DNA of 64,000 nt from Bacillota bacterium (GTDB taxonomy: Bacteria > Bacillota > Clostridia > Acetivibrionales > DSM-1351), in assembly GCA_023409265.1 (NCBI GenBank), contig JAEYHZ010000031.1, forward strand, positions 62,001 through 126,000. Direction: 5' to 3'. Each line of letters starts with the position of its first letter. Position 1 is the stretch's first letter. A program made the position numbers and the translations under genes. Positions 1 through 8,406 of this stretch are shown in pieces. The notes under the pieces are model-generated. The model was not told the origin of the DNA. It did no database searches and saw only the letters and a program-made list of their open reading frames with translations.

Positions 1-672
1 CATGATGTAGCTACTCAAAACCTGCATGTGGTATTTGCTATTGACAGAGCAGGAATTGTGGGTGAAGACGGGGAAACCCATCAGGGTGTGTTCGATCTGT
101 CCTATCTCAGCCACATACCAAATATTAAAGTTATGGCTCCTGCAGACTACTATGAATTAAGACAGATGCTGGATTATGCTGTTAACGGGCAGAAAGGTCC
201 AATTGCCATCAGGTATCCCCGTGGAAGGGGAAAAGACTGCCTGACACAAAGAATCCCTATTGAATCAGGTAAATCGGCTATTGTAAGAAAAGGTGAAAAG
301 GTTTGTATTCTTGCTGCAGGCAGTATGGTCGAAACAGGTCTGCAGGCAGCTGAATTACTTGAAGCTGACAATATAAGCGCCCAAGTTGTTAGTGCAAGAT
401 TCATCAAACCCATCGACGAGGAATTAATATCAGAAATTGCCGGGAAATTCGATATTATAATAACTTTGGAAGATAACTGCAAGTTTGGCGGTTTTGGAAG
501 CAGAGTACTGGATTTTCTGAATAGCCATAATTTCAGAGCAAAAGTAAGCCTTTTGGGGTTACCTGATGAATTTATTCCTCATGGTTCAAGAAATGAGCTG
601 CTAAAAAATTTAGGTTTGGATGCAGAGTCAATTGCAAATTATATTAAGAAGATCTGCAACATTGGAGGGTAA
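1..672 (+). CDS. dxs: 1-deoxy-D-xylulose-5-phosphate synthase, C-terminal part
   Basis: This is the 3' part of dxs. The enzyme condenses pyruvate and glyceraldehyde 3-phosphate with thiamine diphosphate, the first step of the MEP isoprenoid pathway, in the cytosol. The reading frame is open from base 1, so the gene starts upstream of the window. The motif DRAGIVGEDGETHQG is diagnostic of the pyrimidine-binding transketolase domain of DXS. It is followed by the transketolase C-terminal domain (LEDNCKFGGFGS region, ending near PHGSRNELL). The stop is 3 nt before the tlyA start, so the two are probably co-transcribed, as in other Firmicutes. Family assignment is certain; only about one third of the protein is visible. 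Confidence 0.96.
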   Translation, partial: HDVATQNLHVVFAIDRAGIVGEDGETHQGVFDLSYLSHIPNIKVMAPADYYELRQMLDYAVNGQKGPIAIRYPRGRGKDCLTQRIPIESGKSAIVRKGEKVCILAAGSMVETGLQAAELLEADNISAQVVSARFIKPIDEELISEIAGKFDIIITLEDNCKFGGFGSRVLDFLNSHNFRAKVSLLGLPDEFIPHGSRNELLKNLGLDAESIANYIKKICNIGG

Positions 673-675
673 AAG

Positions 676-1509
676 TTGGAGAAGGAAAGACTGGATGTAT
701 TGCTGGTTAACAGGGGCTTGTTTGATAGCCGTGAAAAATGCAAGAGTGCCATTATGGCGGGTGTGGTATGGATAAACGGATCTCGTGAGGACAAGCCGGG
801 AACAAGGGTACCCATTGACAGTCAGATTGAAATAAAGGAAAATGCAAATCCGTTTGTCAGCAGAGGCGGATTGAAGCTTGATAAAGCTGTAAAGAAATTT
901 GATATAAAGCTTGAGGGTAAGACCTGTTTGGACATTGGTGCTTCCACCGGGGGCTTTACTGACTGTATGCTGAAAAATGGAGCTGTTAAAGTTGTTGCAA
1001 TTGATGTAGGATATGGCCAGCTTGCCTGGGAACTGAGAAATGACAGCAGGGTAATATGTATGGAGCGTACCAATGTAAGGTATGTTAAACCGGAGGAAGT
1101 TGGTTTTCTGTCTGACTTCGCCTCAATTGATGTATCATTTATCTCATTAACCAAGGTGATACCGGCGGTTTTAGAGCTGCTTAAAGACGAGGCTGAACTT
1201 GTATGCCTTATTAAGCCTCAGTTTGAGGCTGGCAGGGAAAAGGTGGGAAAACACGGAGTAGTTAGAGATAGTGGGGTACATAGGGAGGTAATAAATAATA
1301 TTATTAATTTTGTAACTGCCAGAGCTTTATATGTAAAAAGATTGTCCTTCTCACCTATTAAAGGACCTGAGGGTAACATTGAATATCTGCTGTATATATC
1401 AAAAAAAAGTTCAGAGAGTTCAAATGTGCCCGGGGTCGAATCAGACAACATAAGTAAGTTGGTTGATGAAGTGGTAAACGAGGCACATAATTCATTAAGT
1501 AACAGTTAA
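676..1509 (+). CDS. tlyA: TlyA family rRNA (cytidine-2'-O)-methyltransferase
   Basis: This is a 277-residue S4/FtsJ-type methyltransferase (YqxC/TlyA, often labelled hemolysin A) that 2'-O-methylates cytidines in ribosomal RNA. An S4 RNA-binding domain covers about residues 1-60 (RLDVLLVNRGLFDSREKCK). A Rossmann SAM-binding core follows, with the motif LDIGASTGGFTDCML near residue 85 and IDVSFISL further on. The start is a UUG at 676, supported by GGAGGG at 664-669 inside the end of dxs. It has the usual family length. It belongs to the dxs-tlyA-nadK-argR-recN cluster and is followed by a gap with its own promoter for the next genes. Confidence 0.94.
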   Translation: MEKERLDVLLVNRGLFDSREKCKSAIMAGVVWINGSREDKPGTRVPIDSQIEIKENANPFVSRGGLKLDKAVKKFDIKLEGKTCLDIGASTGGFTDCMLKNGAVKVVAIDVGYGQLAWELRNDSRVICMERTNVRYVKPEEVGFLSDFASIDVSFISLTKVIPAVLELLKDEAELVCLIKPQFEAGREKVGKHGVVRDSGVHREVINNIINFVTARALYVKRLSFSPIKGPEGNIEYLLYISKKSSESSNVPGVESDNISKLVDEVVNEAHNSLSNS

Positions 1510-1564
1510 TGAAGACAAAATTCGACGGATTTTCTTTTCAATACTTTGCAAATTATTATAGCTT

Positions 1565-1593
1565 TTGCTAAACTGTAAAAGTGTAGTTATAAT
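1565..1593 (+). promoter_or_regulatory. Predicted sigma-A promoter for nadK-argR-recN
   Basis: TTGCTA at 1565-1570 and a perfect TATAAT at 1588-1593 are separated by 17 bp. The site lies in the 150-bp gap between tlyA and nadK, 67 bp before the nadK start. This suggests that nadK, argR and recN can be transcribed independently of dxs-tlyA. Confidence 0.6.
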
Positions 1594-1659
1594 GAGGCAA
1601 AATATGTATCACACCTATACAGGTTGAGGGTAGCTATTTGGTTTCAGTAGGAGGGCAGC

Positions 1660-2520
1660 ATGAAAAATATCGGTATTATAACAAACAATGACAAAGATAT
1701 AGGTTTTGCCTATACAAATATGCTTATCCAAAGTATCAAAAACCACGGAGGACAAGCTGTTCTTCCCACTCATTCGGTAACCAGAGGTATGGACGGATTG
1801 GATGATGAAGTTGACGAAATATGCAGTAAATGCGATTTGATTATTTGCCTGGGCGGCGATGGGACTTTCTTAAAGACTGCAAGGACAGCTTATCTGTATA
1901 ATCTTCCCATTTTAGGAATAAACCTTGGATCCTTGGGTTTTTTAACAGATATTGAAAAAGGAGAAATAGATAAAGCTGTAGAAAGTATATTTGACAATAA
2001 ATTTAATATTGAAGAGAGAATGATGCTCAATTATAAAATATACAAGGGAGGAAAGCTATACGCCGAGGATGTTGCAATAAATGACGTTGTGATTTCACGT
2101 GCAGGAATTCCCAGGATACTTCATTTAAGTACTTACATTGATGATAATTTCTTTGATATGTTTCCTGGTGATGGCATTGTTGTTGCAACACCAACCGGTT
2201 CCACAGCATATTCCATGTCGGCCGGCGGACCTATAGCCGAACCAACCTCCAAGCTCATTGTAGTAACACCTATATGCCCTCATATGCTTTATTCCAGATC
2301 CTTTGTAGCTGACCATGAGAGAAGGGTAAAGGTGTGTGTTTCCGACGGCTTTGAGCACACAGCTCTTGTAACAGCTGATGGACAAAAGAATTACGAGATT
2401 ACAGGTGGAGATTATATTGAGATAGAAAAAGCGAATACTAAAGTTAAAATACTTAAAATTCATTCTAAGAATTTTTTTACAGTACTTAGAAACAAAATCT
2501 ATGACAGGAAAGAGGATTAA
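1660..2520 (+). CDS. nadK: NAD kinase
   Basis: NAD kinase phosphorylates NAD to NADP and is the only source of NADP in most bacteria. The 286-residue protein shows the family signatures in order: the GGDGT loop (LICLGGDGTFLKTARTA, about residues 62-78), NLGSLGFLTDIE near residue 88, and the catalytic and NAD-binding segment PTGSTAYSMSAGGP near residue 180. Length and order match PpnK proteins. The ATG at 1660 has AGGAGGG at 1649-1655. The argR start is 5 nt past its stop, with the argR ribosome site lying inside the nadK end, so translation is probably coupled. Confidence 0.96.
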   Translation: MKNIGIITNNDKDIGFAYTNMLIQSIKNHGGQAVLPTHSVTRGMDGLDDEVDEICSKCDLIICLGGDGTFLKTARTAYLYNLPILGINLGSLGFLTDIEKGEIDKAVESIFDNKFNIEERMMLNYKIYKGGKLYAEDVAINDVVISRAGIPRILHLSTYIDDNFFDMFPGDGIVVATPTGSTAYSMSAGGPIAEPTSKLIVVTPICPHMLYSRSFVADHERRVKVCVSDGFEHTALVTADGQKNYEITGGDYIEIEKANTKVKILKIHSKNFFTVLRNKIYDRKED

Positions 2521-2525
2521 AAAGT

Positions 2526-2978
2526 ATGAAATACAACAGGCATGCCAAGATTTTGGAAATAATCGAAAGCAATGTAATCGAAACACAGGAAGAACTGGCC
2601 GATAAGCTGAAGGAACAGGGGATGGATGTAACCCAGGCGACAGTATCCAGAGATATAAAAGATCTGAGATTGATTAAGGTAATGTCATCTGATGGAAGAT
2701 ACAAGTATGCCACTTTTTCCCAGTCCGAAAATCAGGTGTCAAACCGGCTTATTACAATTTTGACTGAAGCTTATGTTTCCAGCGATTATGCGAATAATAT
2801 TGTTGTTGTTAAAACTCTTTCAGGAATGGCTCAAGCGGCAGCCTCTGCCATTGATTCACTTAAGTGGCAGGAAATTCTCGGAACCATTGCGGGTGATGAT
2901 ACCTTGATAATGGTTTGCAGAGCTGAAAAAATTGCCGAAGAGATAGTAAATAAATTTTGTAAAATGATCGGAAAATAA
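2526..2978 (+). CDS. argR: Arginine repressor ArgR/AhrC
   Basis: This is a 150-residue transcriptional regulator of arginine metabolism. The N-terminal winged helix (about residues 1-70) contains the recognition region DVTQATVSRDIKDLRLIKV. The C-terminal oligomerisation and arginine-binding domain contains GTIAGDDTLIMVC, where the paired aspartates bind arginine in this family. Length is typical (about 150). It sits between nadK and recN exactly as ahrC sits beside recN in Bacillus. The ribosome site AAAGAGG overlaps the 3' end of nadK. No ARG box was identified in the window, so its targets cannot be read here. Confidence 0.95.
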   Translation: MKYNRHAKILEIIESNVIETQEELADKLKEQGMDVTQATVSRDIKDLRLIKVMSSDGRYKYATFSQSENQVSNRLITILTEAYVSSDYANNIVVVKTLSGMAQAAASAIDSLKWQEILGTIAGDDTLIMVCRAEKIAEEIVNKFCKMIGK

Positions 2979-3014
2979 AGGCGCATGTGCCATAGCACGG
3001 ATATGGAGGTGTTT

Positions 3015-4724
3015 ATGCTTACGCAGCTTGATATTCAAAATATAGCACTCATAGATAAGTTAAGCCTGGAAATAGGTCAGGGACTGAATGTATTGACCGG
3101 TGAAACAGGTGCGGGAAAATCAATTTTGATAGATTCAATAAATGCAGTACTTGGAGAACGGGTCTCCAGGGATGTGATAAGGAATGGCAAGGATAAAGCT
3201 ATTATTGAAGCAGCTTTTCAATATGAAAATAAGGAAATTGATCAAATACTGGAGCAGGCAGGTATCGATACTGAGGAAGGAAATATTATTTTATCAAGAG
3301 AAATAAGCCTCTCCGGTAAGAATACCTGCAGAATTAATGGAAGGCTGGTCAGTGTCTCAGTGCTGAAGCAGGTGGGAGAACTCCTTCTGGATATTCACGG
3401 CCAGCACGACAACCAGTCCCTGTTAAAAACAGAAACACATATTGACCTGCTTGACGCCTTTGGGGGATCGGCTATAGAAAAGGTAAAAGCCGAATACATA
3501 GAACAGTTTACACAATACAAAAATATAAAAGCAAAGCTTCAGGCTCTTGCAGGTGACAAGGGTGAAATGGCCCGACGAATGGATATGCTTAATTTCCAGA
3601 TTGATGAGATTAAGAATGCCAGAATCAAAAAGGGTGAAGATGAAGTCTTAAGTTCAAAGCGTCAGGTTTTGGCAAATTCCGAAAAAATAATGAATTCCAC
3701 TATCAAAGCTTATGAACTGCTGAACGAAGGTTCAACTGCCGGTAAGTCAGCGCTGTATAATTCAAACAAGGCACTTCAGGAGCTTTCCAACATTCTAAAA
3801 TATGATCCCGAAATTGGTCCGATTTCAGAAAAGCTGGAATCTGTAATATATCAGTTGGAGGATATATGTGAGGATCTGCGCTCAAAAAGAGAAGATGCGG
3901 AATATAGTCCTGACGAATTATCACGTATTGATGAAAGACTCGATATATTATCCAGGATAAAGAGAAAGTACGGCTCAACACTGGAAGAGGTTCTGGACTT
4001 TCTTGACAAGTCGCAAAAAGAATACGATGAGCTTCTTCAGAGTGAAAGCCTTGCAGAAGAGCTTAATAAACAGCTTTCAACCATAACGGCGGCTTTGTAT
4101 GATTGCGCACTGAAACTCCATAACCAAAGGGAAATGGCAGCACTGATTCTTGAAAAGAACATTACCGGAGAACTTGAAAATCTTGAAATGAAAAATTCCA
4201 GCTTCAGAGTAAATCTTTTATTCAATCAGGAAGATAGGAATTTCACAAAAAATGGTCTAAATACTGTTGAATTTCTGATTTCAAGCAACATAGGGGAGCC
4301 CTTGAAACCACTTAGCAAAATCGCTTCAGGCGGAGAAATGTCCAGAATAATGTTGGCTATTAAGACCATTCTGGCAAATGTGGATGCAATTCCTACTTTG
4401 ATTTTTGACGAAATTGATACCGGTATAAGCGGGAAAGCAGCACAAAGGGTTGGTGAGAAGCTGGCATACATATCTCAAACCCATCAGGTGCTTTGCGTCA
4501 CGCATCTGTCACAGTTGGCCTGTATGGCTGATAATCATTTATATATTGAAAAAAATTCTGATAATGAAAAAACATTTACATCCGTCAGGTATCTCGAACG
4601 TAAGGAAAGAGTTCAGGAGATAGCCCGTATAATTGGCGGAACAGATATAACCCCTTTGGCGCTTAAGCATTCCGATGAGTTATTAAAAGCTGCTGATTTA
4701 TTTAAAAAAAGCAGTTTAAAATAG
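3015..4724 (+). CDS. recN: DNA repair protein RecN
   Basis: RecN is an SMC-like ATPase that acts early in double-strand break repair. The 569-residue protein has an N-terminal Walker A (GETGAGKSILIDSI, about residue 30), the DIHGQHDNQSLL segment, long coiled-coil arms, and a C-terminal ATPase half with the signature ASGGEMSRIMLAIK and Walker B TLIFDEIDTGISG. I chose the ATG at 3015 because GGAGGT lies at 3005-3010 and the family starts at the MLTQLDIQNIALI segment; an in-frame ATG at 2985 would add ten residues not seen in the family. It is preceded by argR and followed by spoIVB. Confidence 0.95.
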   Translation: MLTQLDIQNIALIDKLSLEIGQGLNVLTGETGAGKSILIDSINAVLGERVSRDVIRNGKDKAIIEAAFQYENKEIDQILEQAGIDTEEGNIILSREISLSGKNTCRINGRLVSVSVLKQVGELLLDIHGQHDNQSLLKTETHIDLLDAFGGSAIEKVKAEYIEQFTQYKNIKAKLQALAGDKGEMARRMDMLNFQIDEIKNARIKKGEDEVLSSKRQVLANSEKIMNSTIKAYELLNEGSTAGKSALYNSNKALQELSNILKYDPEIGPISEKLESVIYQLEDICEDLRSKREDAEYSPDELSRIDERLDILSRIKRKYGSTLEEVLDFLDKSQKEYDELLQSESLAEELNKQLSTITAALYDCALKLHNQREMAALILEKNITGELENLEMKNSSFRVNLLFNQEDRNFTKNGLNTVEFLISSNIGEPLKPLSKIASGGEMSRIMLAIKTILANVDAIPTLIFDEIDTGISGKAAQRVGEKLAYISQTHQVLCVTHLSQLACMADNHLYIEKNSDNEKTFTSVRYLERKERVQEIARIIGGTDITPLALKHSDELLKAADLFKKSSLK

Positions 4725-4912
4725 TTTTAGCACTTTTTCATTTAAAATTCCAGGTGTAAACATTTCAAACTTTAATTAAATTTTAAAAATTATACTTTCC
4801 TTGACATAAAAGTCGTCATTTTGGGCTTTATTGAGTTTTAATTCCCTGCCATGTTTTATTTTACTTGAATAATAAAAATCTATAAAGGTTAACTTATGAT
4901 TATGATTTCAAG

Positions 4913-4939
4913 GTCACGCTCAGTTAAAATTAGCGTGAC
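4913..4939 (+). terminator. Hairpin after recN, possible weak terminator
   Basis: GTCACGCT (4913-4920) and AGCGTGAC (4932-4939) form a perfect 8-bp stem with an 11-nt loop, followed by TTTGTTCT. It is the only clear structure in the 293-bp gap between recN and spoIVB and may end recN transcription. The T-run is poor and it lies 190 nt past the stop, so an operator role is possible. Confidence 0.4.
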
Positions 4940-5017
4940 TTTGTTCTCATTGGGATAATATGGAAAATTAAAGCAAGCAGCCAGAAAATGGTATTTTATT
5001 ATCGGGAGCGTGATTAA

Positions 5018-6343
5018 ATGCACTATTTAAAATCCAATAAAAAAAAGCTGTTTGTATTATTATTTGTTTGCTTTTGTGTAGTTACACTGAGTTATTTGCA
5101 GGCATTTTCTGTTATACCTGAAAGATTGACGCTTTTAGAAGGAGAAGAATATATTTACAATTTTAAAAGTCTTTACTTTGTAAATATCAAAGCAGATAAC
5201 AATGAAGTACTAAAACTTAATAATAGTAGTATAAAGGCTAATGGAAATTATTTAGAGCTTATATCACCGCTGGCTTTCAAGACCCAGAAAAAGGGTACTG
5301 TAAAGCTTAATTTTAAAGCTTTTGGTGTCATTCCTCTAAAAACAATGCAGGTCGATATTATTCCAAGTAAAAAGCTTGCAGCATGCGGGAATACTGTAGG
5401 AGTTAAAATAAGGATGGATGGTATTCTTGTAATTGGCGTAAGCGAGGTAGATACTGAAAATGGTACAAGAGCTGCACCGGCAAAAGATGGTGGGATTAAA
5501 ACCGGAGATATTATTATTGAAATAAATAATAAGAAATTAAAAGATATCCGGGATCTCATCAGGCAGATTGACAGCAGTAACGGAAATAGATTGGAGGTGA
5601 AATACAAACGTGATAATTCCATATATACTACTACAATCAACCCGATTGAAGGAGTTAATGACCGGAAATATCACATAGGTTTATGGGTTAGAGACAGTAC
5701 TGCCGGCATAGGTACCCTGACATTTTATGATCCTGAGACAGGCAGCTTTGGAGCACTGGGACATGGGATAACTGATGTAGACACAGGCATGCTGATGCCT
5801 GTTAATAGTGGAGAAGTGCTTGAATCAAATATTATTGCTATAAAAAAGGGAGAACAGGGTACACCCGGTGAATTAAAAGGTATATTTATGGAAAATAAAC
5901 CACCCATGGGGAATATTTTTAAAAATGACGAATGCGGTATTTATGGTAAAGTTTATGAGGATTTCAGATTATTCAAAAAACGGCTGTATCCTATTGGTAT
6001 AAGGGGGCAGGTTAAAGTTGGCCCTGCTACTATTTTATCAAATATTGAAGGCAATGAAATTCAGGAATTCAGCATTTATATTGAAAAAGTTGCACGCCAG
6101 TCATTCAGTGGTCCCAAGGGTATGGTGATAAAAGTTACTGACAAGAGGCTTCTGAATTCCACCGGCGGAATTGTGCAAGGAATGTCCGGAAGTCCCATAA
6201 TACAAAACGGTAAATTGATCGGAGCGGTAACCCATGTTCTGGTCAATGATCCAACAAGGGGTTATGGCATTTTCATTGAATGGATGTTGAAGAATATTAA
6301 TGAAAAACCAATGGCCCAGCTTAAAGAATTAAATGTTGGTTAA
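5018..6343 (+). CDS. spoIVB: SpoIVB serine peptidase (sporulation checkpoint protease)
   Basis: SpoIVB is made in the forespore, secreted into the intermembrane space and cleaves SpoIVFA to trigger sigma-K processing in Bacillus. The 441-residue protein has an N-terminal membrane segment (about residues 11-30), a PDZ domain (about 125-205, with GIKTGDIIIEINNK) and an S55 peptidase domain. The catalytic His region is GSFGALGHGITDVDTG and the catalytic Ser is in GGIVQGMSGSPII. The ribosome site GGGAGCG lies just before ATG 5018. spo0A follows, as in nearly all spore formers. The timing of expression is inferred from the family; I did not identify a sigma-F or sigma-G promoter. Confidence 0.96.
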   Translation: MHYLKSNKKKLFVLLFVCFCVVTLSYLQAFSVIPERLTLLEGEEYIYNFKSLYFVNIKADNNEVLKLNNSSIKANGNYLELISPLAFKTQKKGTVKLNFKAFGVIPLKTMQVDIIPSKKLAACGNTVGVKIRMDGILVIGVSEVDTENGTRAAPAKDGGIKTGDIIIEINNKKLKDIRDLIRQIDSSNGNRLEVKYKRDNSIYTTTINPIEGVNDRKYHIGLWVRDSTAGIGTLTFYDPETGSFGALGHGITDVDTGMLMPVNSGEVLESNIIAIKKGEQGTPGELKGIFMENKPPMGNIFKNDECGIYGKVYEDFRLFKKRLYPIGIRGQVKVGPATILSNIEGNEIQEFSIYIEKVARQSFSGPKGMVIKVTDKRLLNSTGGIVQGMSGSPIIQNGKLIGAVTHVLVNDPTRGYGIFIEWMLKNINEKPMAQLKELNVG

Positions 6344-6352
6344 TAAAAATTC

Positions 6353-6390
6353 AAACTGAATCTACCAAAATTTACAGGTAGGTTCAGTTT
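6353..6390 (+). terminator. spoIVB transcription terminator
   Basis: A 14-bp stem with one G-U pair (AAACTGAATCTACC at 6353-6366 with its complement at 6377-6390) and a 10-nt loop starts 10 nt past the spoIVB stop. The following T-run is short (TTTAAT). It separates spoIVB from spo0A. Confidence 0.6.
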
Positions 6391-6568
6391 AATCTATGTA
6401 GAATAGTGGTCTAAAATAATATAGTGCTGGCAAAATAAGATTATATTTTTATAATAACGGGCAATAAATTCAATTTTTTTTATTTTATAATATTATTTTA
6501 TAATTTAGAGAAATATGGTAATATTAAGGCATAGGCAATGAAATTTGTTTTACATATGATGAATTTGC

Positions 6569-6619
6569 TTCGGCAATTAGAGTAAAAAACTTGAAATTAT
6601 GTCGAGTTCAAAATATAAT
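6569..6619 (+). promoter_or_regulatory. spo0A promoter with two 0A-box-like sites
   Basis: TTGAAA (6591-6596) and a perfect TATAAT (6614-6619) are separated by 17 bp, a near-consensus vegetative promoter. TGTCGAG at 6600-6606, a one-mismatch 0A box (consensus TGNCGAA), lies inside the spacer. TTCGGCA at 6569-6575, which reads TGCCGAA on the other strand and matches the consensus fully, lies 15 bp upstream of the -35. This arrangement suggests Spo0A feedback on its own gene. The remainder of the 325-bp gap between spoIVB and spo0A is AT-rich with nothing else recognisable. Confidence 0.6.
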
Positions 6620-6668
6620 AGAGGCATGACATATTTTGGAAAAATAAAAATCTTGGGGGGTTATTGTT

Positions 6669-7505
6669 GTGAGTAGTAAAAAAATTAATGTTCTGATTGC
6701 AGATGATAATAGGGAATTTGGCGATATCTTATGCGAATACTTATCGAATCAAAGTGATATTGATGTTGTCGGTCTTGCAAGAGATGGTTTTGAAGCTGTG
6801 GATTTAATACTTCAAAATTCTCCGGATATAGCAATTCTCGATATAATTATGCCACATCTTGACGGTTTGGGAGTATTGGAAAAAATAGCAGCATCCAACA
6901 TGGAAAAGAAACCTTTGTTTATTGTATTGTCGGCAGTCGGACAGGACAAAATAACACAGCGTGCACTTGCTCTCGGTGCGGAATACTATATAGTAAAGCC
7001 TTTCGATATGGATGTACTTGTTAACAGAATCAGACAACTGAAGGATAGCACTTATATTCCGACAGTATCAACTTCATTGTCTTCATCGATCTCATTACAT
7101 AAGTCGGATTCCTATGCCGAAAAGAAACCTGTACATATTTCCAATACATCCAGAAGTCTGGAGGTAGAAGTAACAAATATAATGCATGAAATAGGTGTTC
7201 CAGCTCACATAAAAGGCTATCAGTATTTAAGAGACGCTATTATGATGGTGGTTAAGGATCTTGATGTAATCAATTCAATAACAAAGCTCCTGTACCCAAG
7301 TATCGCCAAGGAGTACAATACAACTCCAAGCAGAGTAGAAAGAGCTATCCGCCATGCAATAGAAGTTGCTTGGAGCAGAGGACAGGTTGAAGCTATTGAT
7401 GCACTGTTCGGATACACTGTAAATATAGGCAAGGGTAAGCCGACAAATTCTGAATTTATTGCTATGATTGCCGACAAATTGAGATTGGAATTGAAAGTAG
7501 GTTAA
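6669..7505 (+). CDS. spo0A: Sporulation master regulator Spo0A
   Basis: Spo0A is the response regulator that commits the cell to sporulation once phosphorylated. In this 278-residue protein the receiver domain (about residues 1-125) has the acidic pair in ADDN and the phosphoacceptor Asp58 in ILDIIMP. The C-terminal DNA-binding domain (about 165-278) ends in the recognition helix SRVERAIRHAIEVAW, nearly invariant in the family. Translation starts at GTG 6669 with a GGGGGG ribosome site at 6655-6660. No phosphorelay genes (spo0F, spo0B) are in this window, consistent with Clostridia, where orphan kinases phosphorylate Spo0A directly. Confidence 0.98.
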   Translation: MSSKKINVLIADDNREFGDILCEYLSNQSDIDVVGLARDGFEAVDLILQNSPDIAILDIIMPHLDGLGVLEKIAASNMEKKPLFIVLSAVGQDKITQRALALGAEYYIVKPFDMDVLVNRIRQLKDSTYIPTVSTSLSSSISLHKSDSYAEKKPVHISNTSRSLEVEVTNIMHEIGVPAHIKGYQYLRDAIMMVVKDLDVINSITKLLYPSIAKEYNTTPSRVERAIRHAIEVAWSRGQVEAIDALFGYTVNIGKGKPTNSEFIAMIADKLRLELKVG

Positions 7506-7532
7506 ACAGTAATTTATAAAAATATGTTTTTT

Positions 7533-7595
7533 AAAACTTCTCCGCTTTAAGGCGAACCTTGGTTTGTCCGGAAATAGAGTGGAGGAGTTTTTTTG
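7533..7595 (+). terminator. spo0A terminator
   Basis: AAAACTTCTCCGC at 7533-7545 pairs, with two G-U pairs, with GTGGAGGAGTTTT at 7579-7591, and a run of T follows. It lies 28 nt past the spo0A stop. A smaller internal stem (AAGGCGAACCTTGG region) may cap it. Confidence 0.8.
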
Positions 7596-7716
7596 TATTG
7601 AGTTGATTCATATTTATTAATTTTTTGCTAATAATTCATAATTTATATTTCTTTTTAAAGTACTATTGTTATAATAAAATTAATTACTTTTTAAATGTAA
7701 AATAGAGGAGTTCTTT

Positions 7717-8403
7717 ATGAATAACAAAAGTAAAGTTTTAATAGTTGATGATGACAGGAATATTTGCGAATTAATCGGATTATACCTCCAAAAGGAAGGT
7801 TTTGAGGTTTTATATGCCTATAACGGTATAAATGCTGTGGATACGTTTAAAATGCATACACCCAGTCTTGTTGTGCTGGATATAATGCTTCCCGGAGTTG
7901 ACGGCTGGCAGGTGTGCAGGGAGATAAGAAAAGTAAGCTCAATTCCAATTATAATGCTCACTGCAAAAGGTGAGACCTTTGACAAGGTGCTTGGCTTGGA
8001 ACTTGGAGCGGATGACTATATGGTTAAACCCTTCGAGCCAAAGGAACTGGTAGCCAGAATCAAAGCCGTACTAAGAAGATATGAACACAAGGAAGTTGAT
8101 ACACTGGAGGTTGCCTTTCCAAACCTCATAGTGAATAAAAGCAACTATACCATAAGATTGAAGGGCAATCTTATAGAACTGCCTCCAAAGGAGCTGGAGC
8201 TGTTGTTCTTTCTGGCATCAAATCCAAACAAGGTATTTACCAGAGAGCAGCTGTTGGAGCATGTTTGGGGCTTTGATTTCTACGGCGATTCAAGAACAGT
8301 AGACGTTCATGTTAAGAGAGTGCGCGAAAAGATAGACCTGGAGGGACAGTCGTGGCAGCTGAAAACAGTGTGGGGTGTCGGCTACAAGTTTGAGGTGAAA
8401 TAA
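7717..8403 (+). CDS. OmpR/PhoB-family response regulator
   Basis: This 228-residue two-component regulator has a receiver domain (about residues 1-120) with acidic residues in VDDD, phosphoacceptor Asp55 in VVLDIMLPG and the conserved Lys in MVKPFEP. The winged-helix DNA-binding domain (about 130-228) contains SRTVDVHVKRVREKI. The ribosome site AGAGGAG precedes ATG 7717. The partner kinase starts 3 nt after its stop, so the pair is one operon, and an HtrA-type protease follows. That layout resembles CssRS-htrA of Bacillus, so a role in envelope or secretion stress is a reasonable inference but is not shown by the sequence. Confidence 0.93.
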   Translation: MNNKSKVLIVDDDRNICELIGLYLQKEGFEVLYAYNGINAVDTFKMHTPSLVVLDIMLPGVDGWQVCREIRKVSSIPIIMLTAKGETFDKVLGLELGADDYMVKPFEPKELVARIKAVLRRYEHKEVDTLEVAFPNLIVNKSNYTIRLKGNLIELPPKELELLFFLASNPNKVFTREQLLEHVWGFDFYGDSRTVDVHVKRVREKIDLEGQSWQLKTVWGVGYKFEVK

Positions 8404-8406
8404 TTA

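Noticed and set aside
174..482. Antisense frame of 102 codons inside dxs, and many similar antisense frames over tlyA, nadK, recN, recG and others
   Set aside because: They lie opposite strongly conserved genes, lack ribosome sites and have no recognisable domains.
2985..3014. ATG 2985 as the recN start
   Set aside because: GGAGGT at 3005-3010 serves ATG 3015, and the extra ten residues are not part of the family.
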